A stretch of 64,000 bases of DNA from Archangium primigenium (GTDB lineage Bacteria; Myxococcota; Myxococcia; Myxococcales; Myxococcaceae), in contig NZ_JADWYI010000001.1 of NCBI RefSeq assembly GCF_016904885.1, forward strand, positions 2,852,001 to 2,916,000. Direction: 5' to 3'. The position numbers and the translations under genes are program-made. Position 1 is the stretch's first letter, and each line of letters starts with the position of its first letter. Shown here in pieces: positions 52,196 to 60,791 of this stretch. The notes beneath the pieces are model-generated. The model saw only the letters and a program-made list of their open reading frames with translations, did not search any database and was not told the origin of the DNA.

Positions 52196-52426
52196 ATGCG
52201 TGGAGCCTTGCCCTCGCGGAGCGGCTTGCCGCTGCGGGCCAGGTCGTGGCGAGCGATGGACCTGTACTCCATTTGCTCTGGTGGGTCTGCCGGAGCCGCC
52301 GACGATGGCTGCCCTCGTCGTGAGAGGGGGACGTCCTCCTCACAGCGGCTCAGTCCTGACTTGTTCAGCAGCCTGCTCGCTCGCTCCAATGAATAGCCTG
52401 ACCGGGTTCGCGGCGCGTGTCGGTTG

Positions 52427-52663
52427 CTACCGGGTCCTCAGTCGCTCCGTCAAAAGAGAGAGCCCACACACGACCAGATGACAAACACCTGGAAGGCTCG
52501 CGGCCGCGGTCGATGAGAACGCATTCCGAAAGAAGGCGGAACCAAGGGCAACCAGGAGCATCCATGCCCCCCAGGCGCCCAGAAACACCGGTAGCTTTTC
52601 AGGGGGACGGGAGGCCAACGCTCGAACTCCCAGAAGGGCCGTGTTCCCCGCGATTGCCCCCAC
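52427..52663 (-). CDS. Small membrane protein, possibly a remnant
   Basis: A 78-residue hydrophobic protein with two predicted membrane segments (GAIAGNTALLGVRAL and VFLGAWGAWMLLVALGSAFF) and a third near the C-terminus. GTG at 52663 has a GGAGGA eight bases upstream. The frame stays open back to the stop of the RibD-like gene, so it could be the end of an older longer gene. No family is recognised. The 231 bp between it and the kinase-linked gene show no gene that I can support. Confidence 0.4.
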   Translation of the reverse strand: MGAIAGNTALLGVRALASRPPEKLPVFLGAWGAWMLLVALGSAFFRNAFSSTAAASLPGVCHLVVCGLSLLTERLRTR

Positions 52664-52732
52664 CGCGAACAATCCTCCGGTCAGTACCCGGTCCGTAGGT
52701 TGAGTGTCGGGGACGGGACCCGGACTCTGTGC

Positions 52733-53305
52733 TCAAGCGAGTGCGGGGGTCAGCGCGCGCCGGTAGTGCATGGCGACCGCTCCGCAGCCGAGCGGCTTCG
52801 CCGAGACCAGCTCGAGCCGTCGTGTGCTTGGCAGCCCGCTCTGGTACAGGGTCGGGCCGTGGCCGGCGAGCCTGGGGTGGACGAGGAACTTGTACTCGTC
52901 GATCAGATCCAGTCGGTCCAGCTCGGTCGCGAGCTTGCCGCTCCCGAGGAGCACGCCGGACGGGGTCGCATCCTTGAGCTTCTGCACGGCCGTGCGGAGG
53001 TCGCCGACGAGGTGGTGGTTATGGGTCCACGGGAAGTCCTTTCGCGTCGACGACACCACGTACTTGGGCTTGTCCTCCAGCTTGAGCGCCCACTCGCGCA
53101 TCGCTGGCGGCGCCGACTCATTGCCCCGGGCGACCGCCGGCCAATAGCTCTCCATCATCTCGTAGGTGACGCGGCCCCACAGCATCGCCCCGCTCTCGTC
53201 CATGAGGCGGGTGAAGAAGGCGTGTGTCTCGTCGTCGGCGATTCCCTCCTGGTGGTCGACGCAGCCGTCCAGGGTGACGTTGATGCTGAAGGTCAAGAGT
53301 CCCAT
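52733..53305 (-). CDS. RibD C-terminal/dihydrofolate-reductase-like protein
   Basis: A 190-residue reductase-fold protein of the YyaP/YwjB type: GLLTFSINVTLDGCVDHQ at the N-terminus, MLWGRVTYEMMESYWP for the nucleotide-binding part, and LLGSGKLATELDRLDLIDEY near the end. Such proteins are NADPH-dependent reductases with uncertain substrates, often carried in accessory regions. The gene stands alone on the minus strand, upstream of the inverted-repeat element. Codon choice is less G/C-biased than in the core genes. Confidence 0.85.
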   Translation of the reverse strand: MGLLTFSINVTLDGCVDHQEGIADDETHAFFTRLMDESGAMLWGRVTYEMMESYWPAVARGNESAPPAMREWALKLEDKPKYVVSSTRKDFPWTHNHHLVGDLRTAVQKLKDATPSGVLLGSGKLATELDRLDLIDEYKFLVHPRLAGHGPTLYQSGLPSTRRLELVSAKPLGCGAVAMHYRRALTPALA

Positions 53306-53337
53306 GCGGCCAGTCTAAGCCCACAGCGGGCTGACTG

Positions 53338-53359
53338 GGCTCTCCCGCATTTCGTGTGC
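53338..53359 (-). repeat. 22-bp repeat, copy A (inverted)
   Basis: Read on the minus strand it begins GCACACGAAATG and ends GGGAGAGCC. It differs from copy C (56152) at one base and from copy B (53417) at three. A and C are inverted and bound a 2.8-kb block holding the esterase, SDR and MarR genes. Confidence 0.7.
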
Positions 53360-53416
53360 TCGATACACCTGCGGCGATCACCGCTCGTCGGAGCGGCAGG
53401 CGTCCCAGCTCACGGT

Positions 53417-53438
53417 GCACATGAAGCGCGGGAGAGCC
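53417..53438 (+). repeat. 22-bp repeat, copy B
   Basis: Same motif as copies A and C with only transition changes (GCACATGAAGCG...GGGAGAGCC). It can pair with copy A across 57 bases, with an inner CCGCTC-GTCG-GAGCGG hairpin, so the A-B unit may fold as a structured RNA or DNA element. Confidence 0.6.
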
Positions 53439-53469
53439 ACGAAACTGGGGCAGGCTCAAGCCCACTTTG

Positions 53470-54438
53470 CTACCTGCTTCGCAGGTGGCGGGCCACCCAT
53501 GCGTCACGTGTCGCAACTGCCGCCCGGGAGATCGCGGCGTCGGGAGCTACTGCGTAGAAGCCGTGGAAGCCTCCCGCCCAGACATGCAGTTCCGCCTGGA
53601 CGCCAGCCGCCCAGAGCGCGCTGGCATAGGCGACGTCCTCGTCACGGAATACCTCGGCCGACCCGGCTTCAATGAAGGCGGGCGGGAGACCAGCGAGGTC
53701 GATGGCACGCGCCGGCGCCGCGTAAACCGAGACGTCGTCGGTGTTGCGGCGGTCGCCGAGCAGTGCTGTCCAGCCCATCCGGTTGCTGACCCGGTCCCAA
53801 GGCGGCATGCCCTCATATTGCTCCGTAGAGGCCGTGCGATCGCGGTCGTCGAGCATGGGGCCGATCAAGACCTGGCCCGTCAGGCGGGGACCGTTACGGT
53901 CGCGGGCGAGCAGCGCGGTCCCCGCGGCCACTCCGCCACCGGCACTGGCTCCGACGATCATGATCCGGCCGGGGTCTATGGCTAGTTCCGCCGCCTGCCC
54001 TGCCATCCAGACGAGAGCGGCGTAGCAGTCCTCGACGAGATACGGGGCCGGAAACTCCGGCGCCAGCCGATGCTCCACCGTGACCATCACCGCGTCGTGC
54101 TCGACGATCCAGGGCAGCAGGCTGTGCAGGCCAGTCATCCGGTTGCCGGCGACCATCCCGCCCGGGTGAACGTTCAGGATGCCAGCTGTGGTGCCGCTGT
54201 GGTCGGCACGGGCAAGCACCGAGACTTCGATCGGAGCGCCCTCGAAGCCCTCGATCGTATGGTCCTTTCGCACGAGGCCATGAGCGGCGATCGTCTCGTC
54301 GGTGACATCCATCGGGCTGTCCCCGCGCATCATCGGGATCATCGCCTCGGTCATGCCGGACGGCAGTTGCTGGGCGAGGGCGGTATGCGCCAGCTCCAAC
54401 TCGGGGTCGATGGGCGGGCGCGAAACAGGTTTTGACAT
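53470..54438 (-). CDS. Alpha/beta hydrolase (HSL-type esterase)
   Basis: A 322-residue esterase of the hormone-sensitive-lipase family. Oxyanion-hole motif HPGGM (a variant of HGGG), nucleophile Ser in VGASAGGG, acid in the PAFIEAGSAEVFRDED region and His in GGFHGFY are in the expected order. It has no signal peptide, so it is cytoplasmic. GGAGCG precedes the ATG. It is divergent from the SDR gene across an AT-rich region that probably holds a common operator. It may hydrolyse a xenobiotic ester. Confidence 0.88.
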   Translation of the reverse strand: MSKPVSRPPIDPELELAHTALAQQLPSGMTEAMIPMMRGDSPMDVTDETIAAHGLVRKDHTIEGFEGAPIEVSVLARADHSGTTAGILNVHPGGMVAGNRMTGLHSLLPWIVEHDAVMVTVEHRLAPEFPAPYLVEDCYAALVWMAGQAAELAIDPGRIMIVGASAGGGVAAGTALLARDRNGPRLTGQVLIGPMLDDRDRTASTEQYEGMPPWDRVSNRMGWTALLGDRRNTDDVSVYAAPARAIDLAGLPPAFIEAGSAEVFRDEDVAYASALWAAGVQAELHVWAGGFHGFYAVAPDAAISRAAVATRDAWVARHLRSR

Positions 54439-54539
54439 GGCGGCGCTCCATTAGCGCATTGCGATGTGGGGTACGGGTGCCCCGGGGAGTGGATTTCCCG
54501 CTCCGTCTGGCGACGGGCAGGTACCGACAATAGGACCGC

Positions 54540-54596
54540 TTGCGATTCCATCAAGGACGATTATATCGTTCGCTATATTATCGCTAAATATTATAT
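54540..54596. promoter_or_regulatory. AT-rich divergent promoter/operator region
   Basis: In this GC-rich window the segment is strikingly AT-rich. On the plus strand TTGCGA (54540) and TATATC (54562) are 16 bp apart; on the minus strand a perfect TATAAT lies at 54595-54590. CGCTATATTA (54571-54580) is repeated as CGCTAAATATTA (54582-54593), and TATATCGT/TCGCTATA forms an imperfect palindrome. A repressor, plausibly the MarR protein encoded at 55616, could control both genes here. Confidence 0.5.
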
Positions 54597-54651
54597 GGTG
54601 CAATTCCTAGTGGCGTGAAATCGTTATACGGATGAACGAAGGAGGGTTTTC

Positions 54652-55515
54652 ATGGTGGACACAAACAAGCTGGTGGCGGTCGTCACGGGCGCCAGCAGAG
54701 GGATCGGCAAGGGCGTCGCCCTGGAACTCGGGCAGCGCGGGGCGACTGTCTACGTCGTCGGGCGCACGACGGCGGGCATGAGCCAGGTGTCGGCGGGCGG
54801 CAGGCCCGTGCCCGGATCGATCGACAAGGCGGCGGCCGAGGTCACCGCCGCTGGCGGCCACGGCATCGCGGTCGCCTGCGACATGTCCAAGGACGACGAC
54901 ATCCAGGCGCTATTTGAGCGGGTGAAGGCAGAAAGCGGCCACCTGAACATCCTGGTCAACAACGCCGCCTCGCTCCACGAGGACATGGGCAAACGCCCCT
55001 TCTGGGAGGCGCCGATCAAGCTCGCCGACATCATCGACGTCGGGCTGCGCTGTCACCAGGTCGCGACCTACTACGCTGCGCCCCTCTTGGTCGCAGGCGG
55101 ACGGGGCCTCGTCGTCAACATCTCTTTTTACAGCGACGCCAAGATCCACGATCCGGCCTACTACGCCGCAAAGGCCGGGCTCGACCAATTGGCCGCGTCC
55201 TGGTCCGAGGACTTCGTGCCCCGGAACGTCGCCGCGATCTCGCTCTGGCCCGGCTTCGTCAGGACCGAGCGCGGGGAGGAGATGCTCGGCGACAAAAAGG
55301 AGGTCTTCGAAGGGATGGGCATGGAAAGCCCGCGCTACGAAGGCCGGATCATCGGTGCTGTCTGGGACGATCCGGAGATGATGGCGCTGGCGGGCAAGAC
55401 GGTGATCGGGGCAGAACTCGGCGAGCGATATGGCGTGACGGACCTTCCCGGCTTCCATCCGAAGTCGCTGCGCGAGTTCTATGGACCGCCCCATCCCCGA
55501 TTCGACCTCGAATGA
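54652..55515 (+). CDS. Short-chain dehydrogenase/reductase
   Basis: A 287-residue classical SDR, nearest in style to the DHRS1-like group. Cofactor motif TGASRGIG at 12-19, LVNNAA, the active-site YYAAK and a following WPGFVRTE segment are present. The Ser that usually precedes the Tyr lies in NISFYSDAKIHDPAYYAAK. AGGAGG precedes the ATG. It lies in a three-gene unit with the divergent esterase and the downstream MarR gene, suggesting an inducible detoxification or carbonyl-reduction module. Confidence 0.9.
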   Translation: MVDTNKLVAVVTGASRGIGKGVALELGQRGATVYVVGRTTAGMSQVSAGGRPVPGSIDKAAAEVTAAGGHGIAVACDMSKDDDIQALFERVKAESGHLNILVNNAASLHEDMGKRPFWEAPIKLADIIDVGLRCHQVATYYAAPLLVAGGRGLVVNISFYSDAKIHDPAYYAAKAGLDQLAASWSEDFVPRNVAAISLWPGFVRTERGEEMLGDKKEVFEGMGMESPRYEGRIIGAVWDDPEMMALAGKTVIGAELGERYGVTDLPGFHPKSLREFYGPPHPRFDLE

Positions 55516-55524
55516 CGGGAACGG

Positions 55525-55560
55525 GCGCGTGTAGTTCGTTGCAGAACCACTTGCACGCGC
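55525..55560 (+). promoter_or_regulatory. Hairpin between the SDR and marR genes
   Basis: GCGCGTG (55525-55531) pairs with CACGCGC (55554-55560), with an inner GTTC/GAAC stem. It could reduce read-through into marR or be an operator. Confidence 0.35.
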
Positions 55561-55615
55561 ACAACGGGGCCAGCGCCAACGGACTCCGTAGGTGGCGGTC
55601 GACGAAGGAGGAGGT

Positions 55616-56047
55616 ATGAAAACCAAGCAGGACGGTGTGGGCGCCCAGCTCTCGTTCGCCCTCTACGGGGCAGCGAACCGGGTCGTGCGCCTTCACAAGC
55701 CGTTCCTCGACCCGCTGGGGCTGACCTTTCCGCAGTATCTCGTGATCCTTGAGCTGCTCAGCGGCTCTCCGCGGAGCGTGGGCGAGCTGTGCGAGCGGCT
55801 GGGGATGGAGACGGGTACCATGACGCCGATTTTGAAGAGGCTGCAAATCGCCGGCATGATAACCCGTACCCGAGACGTGAACGACGAACGTCGCGTGCTG
55901 ATCGACCTCACCGACGCGAGCCGTGCAATCGGGAACGAGGTCAGGGCCATCACCGGCAGAATCAGGGCCGCATGTCAGCTCACGGAGCAAGGTATCCAGG
56001 CTCTTCGTCGGACGTTGGATGCACTGGGGCACCCCGCCGCTGAATGA
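55616..56047 (+). CDS. MarR-family regulator (OhrR-like, lacking the sensor Cys)
   Basis: A 143-residue winged-helix repressor. FALY followed by FLDPLGLTFPQYLVILELL matches the start of OhrR, and the wing segment TRDVNDERRVLIDLT is typical. In OhrR the reactive Cys sits in LCFALY; here it is Ser13 (QLSFALY), so peroxide sensing by that Cys is not possible. It may bind a small aromatic or hydrophobic ligand. AAGGAGGAGG precedes the ATG. Probable regulator of the esterase/SDR promoters. Confidence 0.85.
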   Translation: MKTKQDGVGAQLSFALYGAANRVVRLHKPFLDPLGLTFPQYLVILELLSGSPRSVGELCERLGMETGTMTPILKRLQIAGMITRTRDVNDERRVLIDLTDASRAIGNEVRAITGRIRAACQLTEQGIQALRRTLDALGHPAAE

Positions 56048-56151
56048 GACACCGAGCGACCTGGGCTTGATCCGCTGACGTGGATCAGTCCCACTCCGTG
56101 AGGAAGGACGCCCGCCACCCCGACGAGCAGAGAACGCCACAAGCGCGTCGT

Positions 56152-56173
56152 GCACACAAAATGCGGGAGAGCC
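56152..56173 (+). repeat. 22-bp repeat, copy C
   Basis: Right-hand inverted partner of copy A (one mismatch in 22). It runs directly into the broken phosphatase fragment at 56183, as if the repeat marks the end of an inserted block. Confidence 0.7.
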
Positions 56174-56182
56174 AGGCGCGCG

Positions 56183-56380
56183 GGACAGCTCGTGCTCGGC
56201 TCGGATGGCCTCTGGAAATACGTGCGCTGGGAGCGGCTCGCCGAGGCCCTTCAGCACCCACCCCAGGAGGCGGCCCATCGCCTGGTGGAGTCGGTGCGCT
56301 ACCCGTCGGGGGCCCTCCCAGACGATGTCTCCGTGGTCGTCTGCCGCGTGGGAGCGGGCGAGCCGCAGGGACCGCCGTGA
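56183..56380 (+). pseudogene. 3' fragment of a PP2C-type Ser/Thr phosphatase
   Basis: The frame encodes QLVLGSDGLWKYV and LPDDVSVVVCRV, the last two conserved blocks of PP2C phosphatases, with about 65 codons before the stop. The N-terminal two thirds with the other metal-binding Asp residues are absent, and upstream sequence is the repeat copy C. Confidence 0.75.
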
Positions 56381-56386
56381 CCCTCG

Positions 56387-56548
56387 GGGCTCTGGGCCTG
56401 GCGCCGTGGAGCAGCCCGTTCACCAGCACGTCGAGCCCCAGCGGAAGCGCTGCAAGCCCTCTCCGGAGACGAGCTCGGCGCCGAGCTTCGCGAGGTGGGG
56501 ATGCACGGACGCATCGAGCGTCGCCCCCCTCTGACGGAGGCTGTCGAG
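56387..56548 (-). pseudogene. 3' fragment of the tetR gene (duplicate of 60962-61124)
   Basis: It matches the last 160 bases of the intact tetR gene with a small number of substitutions and a 1-bp deletion; the stop codon is changed. Same orientation as the intact gene 4.6 kb away, so the two form direct repeats. It abuts the next fragment without a gap. Confidence 0.85.
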
Positions 56549-56754
56549 GCGTGCGCACGGTTCACCGCGAGCGTATCGCCGCGCTGAACGCCCCGCGCCG
56601 CGCGCCCTCCCTCACGCCCTCTCTTGCCGTCACCCCCGAGCCCTCTCCGGCGGACCTCGTCTCCTACCTCGTGGGGGCCTACGCCTTCGCCGCCCTCTAC
56701 GCCTACGGGGTCCTCGACGGCCTCGTCCTCACTCCTCGCGCCCCCGCGCCCTAG
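56549..56754 (+). pseudogene. 3' fragment of the kinase-linked gene (duplicate of parts of 51771-52195)
   Basis: RTVHRERIAALNAPRRAP and LVGAYAFAALYAYGVLDG repeat the C-terminal part of the gene at 51470, with about 210 internal bases deleted. No start codon or signal peptide remains. Its stop overlaps that of the convergent Ig-repeat gene. Confidence 0.85.
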
Positions 56755-59700
56755 TTCACCTTCACGGTGACGGCCGTGGAGGTGGTGACGTTGCCCGCGG
56801 CGTCGTACGCCTTGGCCGTGAGGGTGTGGTTGCCCTTGGTCGCGGAGAGCAGGTTCCAGCTGTAACTGTAGGGCGCCGAGGTGTCCGTCCCCAGGACCTT
56901 GGTGCCGTCGTAGAACACCACCTGGGTGACGCCCACGTTGTCGCTCGCGCTCGCCTGGAGGGTGGCGCTCAGGAAGAGGGAGGCCCCGTTGGCCGGCGAG
57001 GTGATGGCCACGGTGGGCGCGCTGTTGTCCACCAAGACCGCGACGCCAGCGGAGACGGTGACGTTGCCCGCGGCGTCGTAGGCCCGCGTCGTCAGGGTCA
57101 CCGACCCGTTGACCGTGGCCGTCGTGTCCCAGCTCACCTCATACGGTGCGCTGGTGTCCGTTCCCAGCAATGTGGGGCCAGCGTAGAACTCGACCCGGTC
57201 CACGCCCTGGGCGTCGCTGGCGGTGGCGCTGAGCAGTACCGTGCCTCGGAGCCGGGCATTCTGCGCCGGAGCAGCCAGGGCGGTCGTGGGCGCGGTGTTG
57301 TCCACGGTCACCCCCACCGCGGCGGAGGTGCTCGTGTTGCCAGCACGGTCCACGGCCTTCACCGTGAGGGTCCGGGTTCCCTCCGTCCCGCCCGTCGTGT
57401 TCCAGCTCACCGCGTAGGGCGCCTGGGTGTCCGTGCCCACGAGCGACGTGCCGTCGTAGAACTCCACCCGCTCCACTCCCTGGTTGTCGCTGGCGTTGGC
57501 CGTGAGCTCGACCATGCCGCGCAGGAAGGCGCCCGGCGAGGGCGAGGTGAGCGCCGCGACCGGCGAGAGCCTGTCGGTCCGCACCACGACTCCGACCGAG
57601 CTCGAGACGTTGCCCAGGGCATCGGAGGCCTGGGCGCTGAGCGTGTGGGCACCGTCCGCCGCGGCGGCGCTGTTCCAGCTCGCCTCGTAGGGCGCGCTGG
57701 AGTCCGTGCGCAGCAGAATCCCATCGACATAGAAGGAGACGGAGGAGACCCCGGCGCCATCCGTGGCGGATGCCTGGAGGGACACCAGGCCATTCACCCA
57801 GGCCTCCGGGGCCGGGGAGGTGATGGCCACGGCCGGACCCGCGTTGTCGACCGTCACGCTCACCGTGGACGTGGCGGTGTTGCCGTAGACATCGGTCGCG
57901 CGGGCGCTCAGGGCATGCGCGCCATCCGCCACCGTCCGGGTGCTCCAGGAGAAGTGGTAGGGCGAGGAGGAAACGCTCCCGAGCAGGACCCCATCCACGA
58001 GGAACTCCACCCGGGACACCCCGGACCCATCGGAGGCACTCGCCGAGAGCGTCACGGTCCCGCCGAGCCTCGCCCCGCTCGCGGGGGCGGTGAGCGAGAC
58101 GGACGGGGGGTTGAGCTCGACCGTCACGTGCACCCGCACCGGCGCGGAGACGCCCACGTTGCCGGCGGCGTCGTAGGCCCGCGCGGTCAGGTCCGTCCAG
58201 GAGGGGCCGGTGATCTTCGTGTCACAGGTGCACGTGTAGGGCGCGGTGGCGTCGGAGCCAATCAGCCGGTCGCCGGAATAGAACTCGACGAGGGTGATGC
58301 CCTCCGGGTCCGTGGCCTCGGCGGCGAAGTCCACCACCCGCGTCAACCGCTCCCCGGGCGAGGGCGCGGTGAGGGTGACTCCCGGCACCGACAGGTCGTT
58401 GGAGGCCGTCACCGTCACCGGCGGCGAGGGGGTCGCGTTGCCCGCCAGATCGCGGGCCCGGGCCGTCAACACGCGGGCGCCGTTGGGGCCCTGGCGGCTG
58501 TTCCAGCTCACGCTGAACGGGGCCTGGGTGTCCGTGCCGATCAGCGTGTCTCCGTCATAGAAGTCCACGGCCGCCACGCCGAAGTTGTCGCTCGCCACGG
58601 CCGTCAGCGTGACGGTGCGGGTCACCGCCGCGCCCTCCGCCGGAGCGGTGAGCACGACGCCGTGCGGGGGCACGGTGTCCGCCTCCTGGCCCACCGCGAA
58701 GACCAGGTCGTCGCGATCCGTCCGGTTGCCCGTCTGGCACGTCCCGGGGCTGATGTCTCCGGTGGACAGGAAGCGCGCGCGCACCGCCTGCGAGGCGCCG
58801 GCGGGCAGGACATACTCCGCCGAGAGCGTCTGCGCGCCCTCGCCCGCGGGCTGGAGGGTGGTGAGGTGCGTCCACGCCCCTCCCGGTGCCGCCTCCGCCA
58901 TGTAATACAGGTCCAGCCTGTCGCCGGGGGCGTAGCCGCTCCACACATCCGCCACGATCCGCACGCGCTTGCCGACGGCCAGGAGGGTGCCGTCCTCCCG
59001 GATGACCCGGATCCGGTCCACCCGTCGGCGGCTCGAATCCACATCCCTGCCATCGACGCAGCCATCCAGCGTGTTGGGTGAGTTGCGCTCGGAGCCCCCG
59101 ATCTCGCGGAGCAGATCCCGGCTGTCACAGTTCGCCACCACGGCGTCGCACCGGGGGACCTTCAGCACCGGATCGTAGCGCACGCTGCCCGGGTTGTTCG
59201 TGATCACGGTGATGCGCGTGCTGTGGGTGGAGTTGCCCGATACGTCCAGGGCCTCGCTCAACAGCTCGTGGCTTCCGTTGGACAGCTCCGCCGAGTCCCA
59301 GGTGACGGAGTACGGCGGCGTCGTGTCGATGCCGGCCAGCACCCCCCTCGCGTAGAACGACACCTGCGCGATGCCCAGGTTGTCGCTCGCGGTCGCCTCG
59401 AGGGTGACGAGTCCCGTGAGGACCGCCCCGTCCATGTGCGAGGTGATCGTGGTGGTGGGGGCGACGTAGTCGTTGTTCACGAGCACGTTCACCGTGCTCG
59501 GGGGCGCGGCGTTGCCGCCCGCGTCGTGGGCCGTCACCTTGAGGACATGCGGCCCGTTGTTCACGCCGTTGGGCCCCGTCGGGGCCCCCACGCGCGAGTT
59601 CCAGCTCACGGTGTAGGGCGGCGTGGACGTGCTCCCGATGTAGACGTCATCCACGTAGAACGAGACGTACACCGTGCCCCGGTCATCGCTGGCCTGGGCC

Positions 59701-60731
59701 TGGAGCGAGACCGTTCCGCTCACGGTCGCGCCCGTCCCGGGCGTGACGAACGCCACCTGTGGCGCCACGAGATCATTGTCGACCAGGACGTGGACCGGGG
59801 CGGTGCTCGAGACGTTGCCCGCCTGGTCATACGCCCGTGCGGTGAGGGTGTGGGGCCCGTTGGACGCCGTCCGGGTCGCCCAGCTCAGGACAGAGGGGGC
59901 GCGGGTGGCGCTGCCCAGCAGGGTGGTGCCGTCATACAGCTCCACCCGGCTCACGCCGAAGTCGTCACCCGCCGTCACGTGGACGTTGACGGTGTTCACG
60001 AGCGTGGCGCCCTCCACGGGTGAGGTGAGGGCCACCGAGGGCGGCGTGGCGTCCGTCTCCTGGCCCACCGCGATGACGAGGTCATCATGGTCGTAGGCGG
60101 AGGTGCTGTAGGTGGGCTGGAGGCAGGGCACGGGCGGGGTGGCGCGGCCATTCGTGCGGGACACACCCCGGAGGGCGTGCCGCGTCCCGGCGGGTATCAG
60201 GTACCGGGACGTGAGGGTGAAGGTTCCCATCTCACTGGGCGGAAACACGGTGTCCACCCACGTCCAGGAGGGGTTGCCCGGGTCGGCCGCGACATAGAGA
60301 TCCAGGGCCTGGTTGGAGGCGGCCCCATTCGTCGTCACCGTGGCCTCGACCTGGACCTCCTTGCCCGCGGCGAACGCGGTGCCATCACTCCGCGAGACCA
60401 CGAGCCGATCCAGCGACGCGATGTAGCCCGCGGTCCCCGTCGTGCCATCCGCACAGGAGCCCCCCACGGTGTTGGGCTGATGGGGCTCGGGGCCGAAGGA
60501 ACCCCGTCCCACCAGCAGGCCCACCGAGTCACACCGGCTGCCCACGGTCGCGCACGCGGGCGCTGCCCACGTGGTGTCGAACGTCGCGGCGCCCTCTCCT
60601 GGCTCCAGGGCCTGTCGCCGGACCCCCGTGTCAGGCTCCCGGGCCTGTCCGGACAGCGGCTCCTCTCCGGGAGCGGGTTCACAGGCGGCGAGGACGAGTC
60701 CGGCCGCGAGCAGGGTCATCAAGGGTCGCAT
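56751..60731 (-). CDS. Ig-repeat lipoprotein
   Basis: A 1326-residue lipoprotein (LVLAAC, Cys near 16). A Cys-containing domain near residues 45-220 (CDSVGLLVGRG, PNTVGGSCADG, DDLVIAVGQE) is followed by three Ig-like repeats. A second copy of that domain comes next (CDSRDLL, SPNTLDGCVDG, DDLVFAVGQE), then seven more Ig-like repeats of about 90 residues with the GNV..S pattern and VSWNSR/WNT motifs. It is probably a long surface stalk. ATG at 60731 was chosen because GAGAGGAAG is just upstream; an ATG at 60773 lacks a site. The gene lies between 162-bp direct repeats of the tetR 3' end. Confidence 0.85.
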   Translation of the reverse strand: MRPLMTLLAAGLVLAACEPAPGEEPLSGQAREPDTGVRRQALEPGEGAATFDTTWAAPACATVGSRCDSVGLLVGRGSFGPEPHQPNTVGGSCADGTTGTAGYIASLDRLVVSRSDGTAFAAGKEVQVEATVTTNGAASNQALDLYVAADPGNPSWTWVDTVFPPSEMGTFTLTSRYLIPAGTRHALRGVSRTNGRATPPVPCLQPTYSTSAYDHDDLVIAVGQETDATPPSVALTSPVEGATLVNTVNVHVTAGDDFGVSRVELYDGTTLLGSATRAPSVLSWATRTASNGPHTLTARAYDQAGNVSSTAPVHVLVDNDLVAPQVAFVTPGTGATVSGTVSLQAQASDDRGTVYVSFYVDDVYIGSTSTPPYTVSWNSRVGAPTGPNGVNNGPHVLKVTAHDAGGNAAPPSTVNVLVNNDYVAPTTTITSHMDGAVLTGLVTLEATASDNLGIAQVSFYARGVLAGIDTTPPYSVTWDSAELSNGSHELLSEALDVSGNSTHSTRITVITNNPGSVRYDPVLKVPRCDAVVANCDSRDLLREIGGSERNSPNTLDGCVDGRDVDSSRRRVDRIRVIREDGTLLAVGKRVRIVADVWSGYAPGDRLDLYYMAEAAPGGAWTHLTTLQPAGEGAQTLSAEYVLPAGASQAVRARFLSTGDISPGTCQTGNRTDRDDLVFAVGQEADTVPPHGVVLTAPAEGAAVTRTVTLTAVASDNFGVAAVDFYDGDTLIGTDTQAPFSVSWNSRQGPNGARVLTARARDLAGNATPSPPVTVTASNDLSVPGVTLTAPSPGERLTRVVDFAAEATDPEGITLVEFYSGDRLIGSDATAPYTCTCDTKITGPSWTDLTARAYDAAGNVGVSAPVRVHVTVELNPPSVSLTAPASGARLGGTVTLSASASDGSGVSRVEFLVDGVLLGSVSSSPYHFSWSTRTVADGAHALSARATDVYGNTATSTVSVTVDNAGPAVAITSPAPEAWVNGLVSLQASATDGAGVSSVSFYVDGILLRTDSSAPYEASWNSAAAADGAHTLSAQASDALGNVSSSVGVVVRTDRLSPVAALTSPSPGAFLRGMVELTANASDNQGVERVEFYDGTSLVGTDTQAPYAVSWNTTGGTEGTRTLTVKAVDRAGNTSTSAAVGVTVDNTAPTTALAAPAQNARLRGTVLLSATASDAQGVDRVEFYAGPTLLGTDTSAPYEVSWDTTATVNGSVTLTTRAYDAAGNVTVSAGVAVLVDNSAPTVAITSPANGASLFLSATLQASASDNVGVTQVVFYDGTKVLGTDTSAPYSYSWNLLSATKGNHTLTAKAYDAAGNVTTSTAVTVKVN

Positions 60732-60791
60732 GGTCTTCCTCTCGGAAAGGACCCCCATCGTTTCCTGGAACATTGAATAATTCCAGTAATA

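Noticed and set aside
52196-52426. Possible remnant gene or insertion sequence after the kinase-linked gene
   Set aside because: Open frames on both strands lack a recognisable domain, ribosome-binding site or terminal repeats; only a 5-bp GCGGC/GCCGC dyad is visible.
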